A stretch of 64,000 nucleotides of DNA, from the NCBI GenBank assembly GCA_040223695.1, contig JAVKFU010000009.1:62001-126000 (forward strand), written 5' to 3'. Under the pieces are notes generated by a model, which saw only the letters and a list, made by a program, of their open reading frames with translations, was not told the DNA's origin and searched no databases. The translations under genes were made by a program, and so were the position numbers. This stretch comes from Deltaproteobacteria bacterium (lineage in GTDB: Bacteria; Desulfobacterota_D; UBA1144; Nemesobacterales; UBA2774). Below are positions 10,065 through 18,572 of this stretch, one piece after another; position 1 is the first letter of the stretch; the number at the start of each line of letters is the position of its first letter.

Positions 10065-10080
10065 TGGCATGTCTCTTGCA
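10065..10080 (+). promoter_or_regulatory. Sigma-54 (-24/-12) promoter of amt
   Basis: TGGCATGTCTCTTGCA matches the RpoN consensus TGGCACG-N4-TTGCW with one mismatch. The invariant GG (10066-10067) and GC (10078-10079) are exactly 10 bp apart. It lies 55 bp before the amt start codon, leaving a leader of about 45 nt. Nitrogen-regulated transcription of amt from sigma-54 promoters is well established in other bacteria. Confidence 0.78.
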
Positions 10081-10135
10081 CCTGTCATATAGAAAATATT
10101 CTGGTTTCAACACCCTTCCAAAGGAGGACTTTGAG

Positions 10136-11566
10136 ATGAAAAAGTTTTGGTGTGCATTCAGGGGCATGGGAATAATTAAAAGCCTCTTACCCCTTTTTAC
10201 AATATTAGTTATGAGTTCGGTCGCGGCTTACGCACAGGAGGATGCGGGGCCTACGGCTGCAGATGCAATATTTACTGCAAATAACGTCTGGATGCTAGTT
10301 GCGACGTTTCTCGTCTTCATTATGCACCTGGGATTCGCGACGCTCGAATCCGGGCTTACGCGCGCAAAAAATACCGTAAACATTTTATTCAAGAATGTCT
10401 CTATCATTTCGCTGGGGATTCTCACTTACGCGCTCGTGGGTTTTAATCTTATGTATCCCGGCGAATTCAACGGCTTTTTCGGATTCGCGGGGTTCGGTAT
10501 CGCGTCGCCTGAAGGCGCCGCCGGTCTTATAGAGTATGCGGACGGAGGCTATACCTACTGGACTGACTTTATATTCCAGGCTATGTTCGCCGCCACTGCC
10601 GCCACAATTGTTTCGGGAGCCGTTGCAGAAAGAATAAAGCTCAGCAGTTTCCTTGTGTTTTCCACAATTTTTGTAGCGATTGTTTACACGATTGCAGGCT
10701 CTTGGAAGTGGGGAGGCGGCTGGCTGGACGGTATGGGTTTCTATGATTTTGCCGGCTCGACCCTTGTTCACAGCGTAGGCGGCTGGGGGGCTCTGATAGG
10801 GGCGATGCTGCTCGGGCCGAGACTCGGCAAGTACACTAAATCCGGAATAAAAGCAATACCCGGTCACAGCCTGCCGCTTGCGACAGTCGGCGTTTTCATG
10901 CTGTGGTTCGGATGGTACGGGTTTAACGGCGGTTCGGTTTTGTCCGCCGACCCCGGTCCGGTATCGCTTGTTTTCGTAACCACATCTCTCGCCGCCGCCG
11001 CCGGTGTAATAGGCGCGATGATTCTTTCCTGGATAGTGTTCAAGAAGCCCGATCTCTCGATGATCCTGAACGGTTCGCTTGCGGGTCTTGTGGGAATCAC
11101 GGCGGGAGCCGACGTTATGACTCCCCTGAGCGCGGTAATCATAGGGCTTATTGCGGGCCTGATTGTAGTCGCATCGGTGCTTTTCTTTGACAAAGTTGTA
11201 AAAATAGACGACCCGGTCGGTGCTATCTCGGTTCACCTTGTATGCGGTATCTGGGGTACTCTGGCAGTTGGCATATTCAGCACTAACCCTGAGCACAGCT
11301 TTATCACACAGCTCATCGGTGTAGCCGCATACGGTGTGTTCACCGTTGTATGCGCACTGATACTTTTCCTTCTAATCAAGGTGTCCATGGGACTGCGGGT
11401 CTCTCAAGAAGAGGAGATGGAAGGACTTGATCTCGGAGAGCATGGAATGATGGCATATCCTGATTTTCAACAGATTGCCGAGGGAGGCGGTTCTACAATG
11501 ACTATGTATGAGAAAGAGGAGCCGTCAGGAGCCGGAGTACTCACCGAAAGCGAGCAGAAGTCGTAA
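10136..11566 (+). CDS. amt: Ammonium transporter Amt
   Basis: Inner-membrane ammonium channel of 476 aa. It has a cleaved signal-like N-terminus (hydrophobic to about residue 33, ending AYAQ), eleven further hydrophobic segments, and the Amt signature DFAGSTLVHSVGGW near residue 205. ATG 10136 is chosen because aaaggagg precedes it by 8 bases; an upstream in-frame GTG would place the promoter inside the gene. The C-terminal tail of about 60 residues is polar and longer than usual. No glnK/PII gene is adjacent, unlike the usual arrangement. A porin gene follows after 106 bp. Confidence 0.93.
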   Translation: MKKFWCAFRGMGIIKSLLPLFTILVMSSVAAYAQEDAGPTAADAIFTANNVWMLVATFLVFIMHLGFATLESGLTRAKNTVNILFKNVSIISLGILTYALVGFNLMYPGEFNGFFGFAGFGIASPEGAAGLIEYADGGYTYWTDFIFQAMFAATAATIVSGAVAERIKLSSFLVFSTIFVAIVYTIAGSWKWGGGWLDGMGFYDFAGSTLVHSVGGWGALIGAMLLGPRLGKYTKSGIKAIPGHSLPLATVGVFMLWFGWYGFNGGSVLSADPGPVSLVFVTTSLAAAAGVIGAMILSWIVFKKPDLSMILNGSLAGLVGITAGADVMTPLSAVIIGLIAGLIVVASVLFFDKVVKIDDPVGAISVHLVCGIWGTLAVGIFSTNPEHSFITQLIGVAAYGVFTVVCALILFLLIKVSMGLRVSQEEEMEGLDLGEHGMMAYPDFQQIAEGGGSTMTMYEKEEPSGAGVLTESEQKS

Positions 11567-11672
11567 GTAAAAAAATGAATTCGGGACGCTGTCCCTCCGG
11601 CACTCACGTCCGGGGGACGGCGGAGTCAGAAACAATGTTTGATAAAACAATGAAAAGGAGGATAAGTCAGAA

Positions 11673-13010
11673 ATGAAAAGGTTAATGATTGTTTTAGCCG
11701 TACTGACTGTTTTATCGCCCTTCGGTTCCGTGACGTCATTTGCCCAGAGCAGTGAGTCACAGATACAGGAGTTAAAACAGATGATTGAGCAGAATCGTCA
11801 GCAGAACGAAGAGCTCATGAGAAAAATCGAGCAGCTTGAGGCTGACAAAGCCGCTAACCAGATGAAAATGGAAGAATTCATCACAAAACAGGAAGACAAG
11901 GATTTGAAATATGACGGTCTGTTTAAATTCTTCGATTCCGTAGATCTGGGTTTTTATGTCGATACGACATACCAGTACGTGTTTGACCGCGGCTCGACGA
12001 ATGACCTTCAGCTAAGGTCGCTCTATCCTGATAACGAGCAGTTCGCGATAAACGCGTTTACCGTCTCTGTCTCAAAGACCCCCAGCATGGAGGGCGGAAT
12101 CATGGACCTCCTGGGATTCAGGGCGGACATCCTGTTCGGGGAACAGGCGCCGCTCCTTGCTTCAAACGGACTCGAGAGCGACGTGGTTGACCCTTATCAG
12201 GCGTACCTCCAGTTTTTAGCTCCTGTCGGAAACGGGATCAACTTCTATGCAGGTAAATTCGTAACGCTTGCGGGATACGAGGTTATAGAGGCCAAGGACA
12301 ACCCCAACATCACGCGCTCTATCCTGTTCGGATTCGCCATACCGTTTACTCACACCGGTATAAGGGCCGACTACACTGCGGGGCCGTTAACACTGACGGC
12401 AGGGCTTAACAACGGATGGGACCAGGTCAAGGATCTCAACGACAACGCGACGATTGAGAGTCAGATAGCGTTCAGTTATTCGGGCGGAGCCATTAGTGAC
12501 GCATGGCTGGGCGTAACCGGATACTTCGGAAGGGAGCCAGATGACTTCGGATTCGGAGGCAACGGATGGCGCGAGCTTATTACCGCTGTAGGCACACTGA
12601 CTCTGATGGATAAGGTCACTTTCATCGTGGATGCCGACTTCGGCTGGCAGCAAGACGTTATATTCGACGAGCTGGGCAACGATGAAGGCGTTTCCTGGTG
12701 GGGTATAGCAGGCTACGTAGTGCTTGATCTTCATCCGGCTGTCACACTGGCTGTCAGAGGCGAGTACTTCGACGATCCGGACGGATTCAGGACCGGGCTC
12801 GAGCAACAGCTGTTTGAGGTTACGCCGACCCTGTCTTTCAAACCGTTTAAAGGTCTTATCGCCGATAACAGGTATCTGGATAATTTTGAAGCCAGAGCGG
12901 AATTCAGATGGGATCATTCGGACGAGCGTTTCTTCGAAACCGAAGACGGGTCGTTTGAAAAAGACCAGTACGGCGTAATGGGGCAGTTGCTTTACTGGAT
13001 TGAATTGTAA
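11673..13010 (+). CDS. Outer-membrane beta-barrel porin with coiled-coil N-terminus
   Basis: A 445 aa exported protein. A signal peptide covers residues 1-25 (ending SFAQS). Residues about 28-75 are rich in Glu, Gln and Lys in heptads (SQIQELKQMIEQ), a coiled coil that may trimerise or anchor to peptidoglycan. The rest alternates aromatic and polar residues as a beta barrel and resembles the OmpL-like/BBP2 putative porin group. It ends with an aromatic-rich strand (GQLLYWIEL). The start has aaaaggagg upstream. Position after amt suggests a nitrogen-linked porin in the same transcript. Its substrate is unknown. Confidence 0.75.
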   Translation: MKRLMIVLAVLTVLSPFGSVTSFAQSSESQIQELKQMIEQNRQQNEELMRKIEQLEADKAANQMKMEEFITKQEDKDLKYDGLFKFFDSVDLGFYVDTTYQYVFDRGSTNDLQLRSLYPDNEQFAINAFTVSVSKTPSMEGGIMDLLGFRADILFGEQAPLLASNGLESDVVDPYQAYLQFLAPVGNGINFYAGKFVTLAGYEVIEAKDNPNITRSILFGFAIPFTHTGIRADYTAGPLTLTAGLNNGWDQVKDLNDNATIESQIAFSYSGGAISDAWLGVTGYFGREPDDFGFGGNGWRELITAVGTLTLMDKVTFIVDADFGWQQDVIFDELGNDEGVSWWGIAGYVVLDLHPAVTLAVRGEYFDDPDGFRTGLEQQLFEVTPTLSFKPFKGLIADNRYLDNFEARAEFRWDHSDERFFETEDGSFEKDQYGVMGQLLYWIEL

Positions 13011-13081
13011 TTAGACTGAAAAAAAATTAGAGACTCTGGATCAGGGTTCTCATCTCTCCATATCTCCTTTGTGTGGGCGGG

Positions 13082-13124
13082 GGGAGAACAGCACGGAAGA
13101 AAATTCGCTGTTCTCCCTTTTGTC
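13082..13124 (+). terminator. Rho-independent terminator after the porin
   Basis: Perfect 11-bp stem, GGGAGAACAGC (13082-13092) with GCTGTTCTCCC (13107-13117), followed by TTTTGT. It closes the amt-porin unit. Confidence 0.9.
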
Positions 13125-13171
13125 TCACTTAAGACCGAAAAAAATTAGTCGTAAATAGCTGAATTTCACAC

Positions 13172-13200
13172 TTGCTTGTAAATTAGTAGTTGGGTAGAAT
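13172..13200 (+). promoter_or_regulatory. Promoter of tRNA-Phe
   Basis: TTGCTT (13172-13177), 17-bp spacer, TAGAAT (13195-13200). It lies between the porin terminator and the tRNA, 72 bp before the mature tRNA 5' end. Confidence 0.6.
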
Positions 13201-13271
13201 TTTATCCGCTTTTTGAGTTTTATCTCAATTTGCAGCAATTCATAAATCAACTTTCTGTACGCTTCATTCAT

Positions 13272-13345
<74 letters not shown>

Positions 13346-13575
13346 AATTCTAATAAAGTTCATCCAGTCTTAAGTTTTTCTCCGGACGTCATAGCATTGT
13401 AAACAATATAGTTATATCGAAAGGGCGTGGATTAGTATTACATGTCGGAACGGGATCGATACTCAGATCTTCCCCAAAAACCGTTACATCGGTCGGCCAT
13501 GTCTGTCGCAGGACTTTTATAAAGCAGAGCTATAGTTTTTGTTGCCAAGAGCTGTGAAAGCCTATTTATAGCTTG

Positions 13576-13604
13576 TTGACTGCCACGGAAAACTGCACTA
13601 CATT
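13576..13604 (+). promoter_or_regulatory. Promoter of the arylsulfotransferase-like gene
   Basis: TTGACT (13576-13581), 17-bp spacer, TACATT (13599-13604), about 100 bp before the start codon. The rest of 13346-13702 is AT-rich and shows no gene. Confidence 0.5.
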
Positions 13605-13702
13605 TGGATAAATATTCTTATAAACAGCAGTTCAGGCGATTTAATTCTTTTGACTAATTGTTCTATTTAAAAACAAAGAAATCAAAAAGGAGTAATCACT
13701 GG

Positions 13703-15088
13703 ATGGGATTCTATCAACTTAGCACATCTAATAATATCTTTGGCGGCTTGAGGTTCCCAGAGTGGATATATCTGACGTTTATCCTGGTCCTAATTGTCGG
13801 CGGCTGCTCCTCCGATGGAAATAACGGAGAGAGTTTTATATTGTACACGCCAAGCATATCGACTGAGACGTATTTATTCGACGGTTCGTACAATGTTGCT
13901 TATCAGTGGTCCAGCGAGCTCTTCGCCGGGCAGTCGGCCTTTCTCCAGGAGGACGGCAGTATAATACGCGCTGGATCGATCAACAATATCGTGCCCGAGA
14001 ATCGCTTCGTAAAGGCTTACAGTGATGCGAACAACGCCACCTTTCAGATTGGAGGCATTGTCGAGCGCATCTCAAAAGACGGTGATGTTGTCTGGACGTT
14101 CGAATACTTCAGCGACGACTTCGCGCCTCATCATGTTGCCACAGTGATACCTAATGGAAATCTCCTTATGCCTGTGTGGAGGTACTACACCGAAGAGGAG
14201 TCCATAGCGCTAGGACGCAACCCGCAACGCCTTACCTCCGGTGGATTATGGATTGATTCCATCATAGAGGTACGACCGACGGGAAGTAGTGGAGGAGAGA
14301 TAGTTTGGGAATGGAACGCTGCCGATCACCTCATTCAGGACTTCGATCCGACAAAGGCCAACTTCGGGAATTTAGAAGAAAATCTCGGGCGGATCGACAT
14401 CAACTACGGAAGTGGCTTAACCATTCCAGAGGATTTCATGCACGTGAACTCTGCCTTCTATATTGAAGAGCTCGATCAGATTGTTTTCACATCATTCCAC
14501 TACAGCGAACTCTGGGTAATCGATCACTCTACCACCACTCAGGAGGCAGCCGGGAGCACGGGCGGACGTTATGGCCGGGGCGGAGAGCTCTTGTATCGAT
14601 GGGGCAACCCATGGGTTTATGGCCGGGATGATGCCGATGTTTTCCTCCTATCCGCGGTGCACGATCCTAAATGGATCGCTGAGGATCGCCAATTCATTAT
14701 GTACGACAACAATATCTCAGACCCAACAAGAGGACTTGAGGGTGGTAGCAGCATGGTCGTGAAAATCGAGCCTCCAATTTTGCCCGATGGCAGTTACGAG
14801 CTGGAAACAGACGGCATATACGGACCTGCCAGGCCTGTTCTGGCGGCCGACCTAGGTGTGCAGGCGACCTCTGTGGGAACGGCCCAGCGTCTACTTGACG
14901 GGCGCACACTCTCCTGTGACTGCCCGAACAGTCTGGCAATCTGGTTGGATGCGGATGGTACAGTCACCGAAACCGAGGACCTCTTCGAAGCAGCCATGGT
15001 AGATTCTGATAACGAGCAAGTGTTTCGACTGGTGGGCTACCCGAAAGACTACGAGGGGGTACGGTCCCTCCAAAACTCAGACGAATAA
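13703..15088 (+). CDS. Arylsulfotransferase-family (ASST-like) lipoprotein
   Basis: A 461 aa predicted lipoprotein; the hydrophobic N-terminus ends in the lipobox LIVGGC. The mature part resembles the six-bladed propeller of the arylsulfotransferase (Arylsulfotran_2-like) family, with blade motifs around HHVATVIPNGNLLM, DFMHVNSAFY and VHDPKWIAEDRQFIMYDNN. Known members transfer sulfate between phenols using a catalytic histidine; which histidine would serve here is not certain. ATG 13703 has aaggag 10 bases upstream; an in-frame TTG at 13658 lacks one. It is the only gene between the tRNA-Phe repeats. Confidence 0.72.
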   Translation: MGFYQLSTSNNIFGGLRFPEWIYLTFILVLIVGGCSSDGNNGESFILYTPSISTETYLFDGSYNVAYQWSSELFAGQSAFLQEDGSIIRAGSINNIVPENRFVKAYSDANNATFQIGGIVERISKDGDVVWTFEYFSDDFAPHHVATVIPNGNLLMPVWRYYTEEESIALGRNPQRLTSGGLWIDSIIEVRPTGSSGGEIVWEWNAADHLIQDFDPTKANFGNLEENLGRIDINYGSGLTIPEDFMHVNSAFYIEELDQIVFTSFHYSELWVIDHSTTTQEAAGSTGGRYGRGGELLYRWGNPWVYGRDDADVFLLSAVHDPKWIAEDRQFIMYDNNISDPTRGLEGGSSMVVKIEPPILPDGSYELETDGIYGPARPVLAADLGVQATSVGTAQRLLDGRTLSCDCPNSLAIWLDADGTVTETEDLFEAAMVDSDNEQVFRLVGYPKDYEGVRSLQNSDE

Positions 15089-15371
15089 TGTGAGCATCAG
15101 AGGGTCTGAGTGTTGGGTGGCTGAGCCCCATAAAGCATCTCTACAGGAACTAAGGAGAGGTGGCTTTGACCTTAATTTTCGTTTTATAGTTTTTGGGTGG
15201 GCACAGTAATTCCCTATGGTGGTCGGTTATAAATCCAAATTAGACAAGAGTTAGTATATTGTTTAAGGACGTGGAGTATCAAAGTAGAAGAATGGATGTC
15301 TAAGAATAATCTAAGAACCAACCATAATTAACCCTTTCCGTTGTACCCCGTATAACATATATAACAAATAG

Positions 15372-15394
15372 AAACCCCTGAAAAAGGGTTTTTT
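15372..15394 (+). terminator. Rho-independent terminator inside the tRNA-Phe insertion
   Basis: AAACCC (15372-15377), 8-nt loop, GGGTTT (15386-15391) running into TTTTTT. It lies about 280 bp after the arylsulfotransferase-like gene. The stretch 15089-15371 shows no gene. Confidence 0.75.
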
Positions 15395-15441
15395 CCCATT
15401 TTATAAATAGTATCAATACCTTACCCGAATATACGAAAACC

Positions 15442-15486
15442 GACTGAAAATCCTCGTGTCGGCGGTTCAATTCCGTCTCCGGGCAT
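15442..15486 (+). repeat. Right 45-bp direct repeat, orphan tRNA-Phe 3' half
   Basis: Exact copy of 13301-13345 without the 5' half of the tRNA, so it cannot be a functional tRNA. It marks the right boundary of the insertion. Confidence 0.88.
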
Positions 15487-15697
15487 TTTTTAGGACCACT
15501 ATAAACTGGTTTATGTATCCTTTCCAGCTTTTCTGGCCGACATCATAGAAAGTAAAATTAAGTATTATTTAACAAGACCTTACTGCTTCCCGTCAATAAT
15601 CCGGAAGAAGTCCATTTCCTCTCCCGAACCACGCTTGATAATGAAGCTGTACAGTTCCGGACAATAACTATGAACGGGCAACCATCTTCCTCTTAGA

Positions 15698-15733
15698 GAG
15701 AAGCCCATTAACACTAATCTTGGTGGGCTTCTC
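15698..15733 (+). terminator. 10-bp hairpin, terminator-like
   Basis: GAGAAGCCCA (15698-15707) pairs perfectly with TGGGCTTCTC (15724-15733) around a 16-nt loop, followed by AATTTCTT. The surrounding gap 15487-15799 has no clear gene. It may end read-through from the tRNA-Phe insertion or be a leader structure of the next gene. Confidence 0.5.
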
Positions 15734-15740
15734 AATTTCT

Positions 15741-15782
15741 TGCATCCTAGAGTTAAAAACGTGCATCTCAGAGTTAGAAAGG
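15741..15782 (+). repeat. Imperfect 21-bp tandem repeat upstream of an exported orphan
   Basis: Two adjacent units beginning TGCATC and containing AGAGTTA, differing at a few bases (15741-15761 and 15762-15782). They end 17 bp before the next start codon and might be a binding site for a regulator. Confidence 0.4.
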
Positions 15783-15799
15783 TTTTGGGGGTTTGATAG

Positions 15800-16264
15800 A
15801 TGAGCATAAGATATAAGAAAACAATAAAGACAAAAATGCTATTTTTTATCGCATCATTAATTATGGCCTTGAGCGCAATGGCTGCGCCGTTTTCTCTTGC
15901 CGAGGAGGGGAATATGGAAGAACAGCCATTGATTGCAAAAGCAGGTTTGGATACACCGGGCGAAGCGGCGATCCTGGCGGCGCCGGATACCGGGGATGTT
16001 GTGTCTAGTACGCTGGTAAAGCTATCGCCTGATACGGCTAATCTGTTCAACAGCGGGGGATTTAAAATAGCTCGAAATCAAACGGACAGCGCCGGAGCAG
16101 AAGAAGAGGAATTTAGTCATCTGAATGTCTCTGCTCTTGAATATAAGGCAAAGTCTATAGACCTGAAAGAAATTCTTCCTTCAATATCTACTATATCAAG
16201 TGATGACAAGAAAATCCTCGGTGTCGTTCTCCCGCCTTTTGTGTACCTGGGCAAAACATTTTAG
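15800..16264 (+). CDS. Exported protein of unknown function
   Basis: A 154 aa protein that I do not recognise. A signal peptide is clear: basic start (MSIRYKKTIKTK), hydrophobic core, and a likely cut after SLAEE or near residue 35. The mature part is acidic and low in aromatic residues, with no cysteine pair or known motif, and ends in a short hydrophobic stretch (LPPFVYLGKTF). GGGGG lies 9 bases before ATG. It is alone, between the tRNA-Phe insertion and gshA on the other strand, and could be a lineage-specific surface or periplasmic protein. Confidence 0.6.
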   Translation: MSIRYKKTIKTKMLFFIASLIMALSAMAAPFSLAEEGNMEEQPLIAKAGLDTPGEAAILAAPDTGDVVSSTLVKLSPDTANLFNSGGFKIARNQTDSAGAEEEEFSHLNVSALEYKAKSIDLKEILPSISTISSDDKKILGVVLPPFVYLGKTF

Positions 16265-16349
16265 TAGTGAAGTATGCTGGATGCGGCCCTGAATTAGAGG
16301 CCGGATAAGAATCAATATTCTTGCGCGGGTCGCGGCGCTCAAGTCCTGT

Positions 16350-16368
16350 CTCCTGTTATAGTCAGGAG
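16350..16368. terminator. Possible bidirectional hairpin between convergent genes
   Basis: CTCCTG (16350-16355) and CAGGAG (16363-16368) form a 6-bp stem in the gap between the exported orphan and gshA, which converge. No T run on either side, so it is weak. Confidence 0.3.
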
Positions 16369-16442
16369 TAGTAATTGCGATATATTTAAGCTCGCCCCGT
16401 ATGTGCTGTCATCGGATTACTTAATTAAGAGCAATGCGGCAT

Positions 16443-17807
16443 TTAAGCTTTATAAGAATATGAATCGATAAATTTTATTAAGTCCCCGGTTCTGTTGTCT
16501 AACCAGCTTTCCCTGACGAAATCAGCAGGGCAGCGGCCACTCCAAATCATATCCTGAAGCGAATCCATATAAACGGTTTCGTTTTCGCCCTGGTTGTTTA
16601 GCGTGTTTTGTTTGCTCAATCCGTTTATCGCAATCAGCATAAGCTCCTTTGCCAGCTCGGTAAAAGTTACACCCCTGATTTTTGTGTCAAGCGCTATCAG
16701 GTGCGCTGAATGATAAGCGTCGAGCCTCTCCTCCCAGGACATATCCCTGACCAGGTCCCGGGCGGCCAGGAGACAGTCGTTATCGTAAAAAATTCCCTTG
16801 ATGATAGCGGGAACGGCCATTACAAGTTGTTGAGGAATATTGTCAAAACATCTAATCTCGATATATTTTTTCATACGCACTTCAGGGAATAAGGTTGATA
16901 AATGGAGGCCCCAGTCATCAACGGTCGCATAATGTCCTTCACAGCCCGTTTCCATAAATTCCTTAAACGTTAGTCCGGTCATGTCCAAAAGCCGTTCATC
17001 TCGGGATATGAAATACATAGGCACGTTTAGCGCATAGCGTATATAATCCTCGAAACGGACATTTTCGTTAAAGGCAAACTTCAACAGACCGCAGCGTTGA
17101 GAATCGGTGTTTGCCCAGACGTGTCCCCTGAAGGTCATATAGCCGTTGAGTTTGTTATCGGAGATTGGAGAATTTGCGAAAATAGCGCTGAGCAGCGGTA
17201 CGAGTCCCATTGCCGTACGAAATTTATTCATTGCGTCCGTCTCGCTCGAATAGTCAATATTTACCTGAACAGAGGCCGTCTGTTTCATCATCCTGTGACC
17301 CAGGGTGCCGACTTTCTCCATGTAGGGAGCCATAATCCTGTACCGTTCTTTCGGCACCCATTGAATTTCATCTAATGTACTGACAGGCTGCATGCCCAGA
17401 CCCAGAAAAGATATATTGAGGCCTTCCGCCGATGTCAGGAGTTTGTTTATAAATTCATTGTACTCCTCTTGAGCGGTATGGACATTTCTGTGCGGTTTTC
17501 CCGACAGCTCGATTTGTCCGCCTGGTTCCAGGCTGATTCCGGCGTCCGGTCCCCTTAACCCGATGACATGATTACTGTTTATTACTGGGTCCCAATTATA
17601 TAGAAGAGAAAGTTTCTTGAGAATCGTCTCAATCCCGCGATCACCTGAATAATCTACTGCTTTCGCATTCTCCCGGTAAACGCCGATACACTCGTACTCC
17701 GTTCCTATTTTCCATTCTTCCTCCGCTTTGAGGTTGTCCTCGAAGTAATTCAGCATATCCGGTATGGAGTTAATCTTTTCAGAACCTGCGTTTTGCTTTA
17801 AATGCAT
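16443..17807 (-). CDS. gshA: Glutamate-cysteine ligase, plant/proteobacterial GCS2 type
   Basis: Makes gamma-glutamylcysteine from glutamate and cysteine, the first step of glutathione synthesis. The 454 aa protein matches the plant-type GCS2 family: KIGTEYECIGVY for the glutamate-binding acidic cluster near residue 36, SLEPGGQIELSG near 93, and YMTFRGHVWANTD near 223. ATG 17807 is preferred because aggga lies about 8 bases upstream; a TTG two codons earlier is also possible. No glutathione synthetase gene lies beside it, but a glutathione S-transferase is found at 43826. EgtA-type ligases are the main alternative. Confidence 0.87.
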   Translation of the reverse strand: MHLKQNAGSEKINSIPDMLNYFEDNLKAEEEWKIGTEYECIGVYRENAKAVDYSGDRGIETILKKLSLLYNWDPVINSNHVIGLRGPDAGISLEPGGQIELSGKPHRNVHTAQEEYNEFINKLLTSAEGLNISFLGLGMQPVSTLDEIQWVPKERYRIMAPYMEKVGTLGHRMMKQTASVQVNIDYSSETDAMNKFRTAMGLVPLLSAIFANSPISDNKLNGYMTFRGHVWANTDSQRCGLLKFAFNENVRFEDYIRYALNVPMYFISRDERLLDMTGLTFKEFMETGCEGHYATVDDWGLHLSTLFPEVRMKKYIEIRCFDNIPQQLVMAVPAIIKGIFYDNDCLLAARDLVRDMSWEERLDAYHSAHLIALDTKIRGVTFTELAKELMLIAINGLSKQNTLNNQGENETVYMDSLQDMIWSGRCPADFVRESWLDNRTGDLIKFIDSYSYKA

Positions 17808-18093
17808 TTGCAATATCCCTGATCAATGTTGGTTTAAAAACAGACGTGGTTTAAAGTTTACTCTAAATAGAAAATATACATATCGTCGGATGACTTTGAC
17901 CGCGTATCTCCAAAATCCTGAGATAGTCCTTCTATCGTTTAAAAGTATTTTTTATTTCCTGATGTTGAACCAGGCTGTGTATTTGAAATAAACCGTGTCC
18001 TTCTCGGTCAAAAATGCACCTTTTTCCTTTCTTTTCTCCGCCGCTTAAGCGCCTCTTTAAAAAGTATTAAATAGTCTTGCGTTCCAATACATT

Positions 18094-18129
18094 TATAATG
18101 TAAAATTAATTAGTCACTCTAATTAATTT
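18094..18129 (+). promoter_or_regulatory. -10 box and perfect palindromic operator of the XRE operon
   Basis: TATAAT at 18094-18099 is followed at once by AAATTAATTAG (18103-18113), a 5-bp centre, and CTAATTAATTT (18119-18129), an 11-bp perfect dyad. It would cover the transcription start, 30 bp before the XRE regulator, the usual place for autorepression. No good -35 box is seen. The gap 17814-18093 holds nothing else I can identify. Confidence 0.68.
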
Positions 18130-18158
18130 AGGGATACCCTTATTCTCCGGAGGCAATA

Positions 18159-18572
18159 ATGAGATTTGGCGATTATTTAAAGAGCAAAAGGAAACAAAAA
18201 AATATTACGCAGGAGGATCTGGCCCGCTCGCTCGAGGTTTCAAGCGTTTTCATACATCAGCTTGAAACGGGGAAGGTCGATGCCCCTTCGCTTGAAAGGT
18301 GCCAGCAAATTGCATCGATACTTGAGGTAAAGATGGAGGAGCTGTGGACTGTCGCCAAAAAAGAGCGCCTCAAAAGATTTATGGATAAGGAAGAGATTTC
18401 TGAAGACAGTTTTGAGGTTCTGACGGATGCGGAGAAAGCGCTTATTAACCTGTACAGAAGTCTCGATCAGGACATGAGGAAAGATTTCGGCGGAATGATT
18501 TTTATGCTTCTGAGACATTCTCAGGATGAAGGAATTCAGGAAATACTCGAAGAGTTTATGAAGAGCGCCTGA
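18159..18572 (+). CDS. XRE-family transcriptional regulator
   Basis: A 137 aa DNA-binding protein. Residues about 4-62 form a Cro/C1 helix-turn-helix: LKSKRKQKNITQEDLARSLE, then recognition helix VSSVFIHQLETGK and the closing helix ending EVKMEELW. The C-terminal 70 residues are helical and charged, perhaps for dimerisation. It starts behind ccggagg. The stop codon overlaps the start of the next gene (TGATG), so the two are translationally coupled. The palindrome just upstream is the likely autoregulatory operator. The target genes beyond its own operon are unknown. Confidence 0.85.
   Translation: MRFGDYLKSKRKQKNITQEDLARSLEVSSVFIHQLETGKVDAPSLERCQQIASILEVKMEELWTVAKKERLKRFMDKEEISEDSFEVLTDAEKALINLYRSLDQDMRKDFGGMIFMLLRHSQDEGIQEILEEFMKSA

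Noticed and set aside
15442-15486. Second tRNA-Phe gene
   Set aside because: Only the 3' half is present; the acceptor 5' strand and D arm are missing.
15580-16050. Minus-strand 156-codon frame opposite the exported orphan
   Set aside because: Mostly the antisense of the signal peptide gene. Its last 37 residues, outside the overlap, look protein-like but match nothing I know; a decayed gene end is possible but not supportable.
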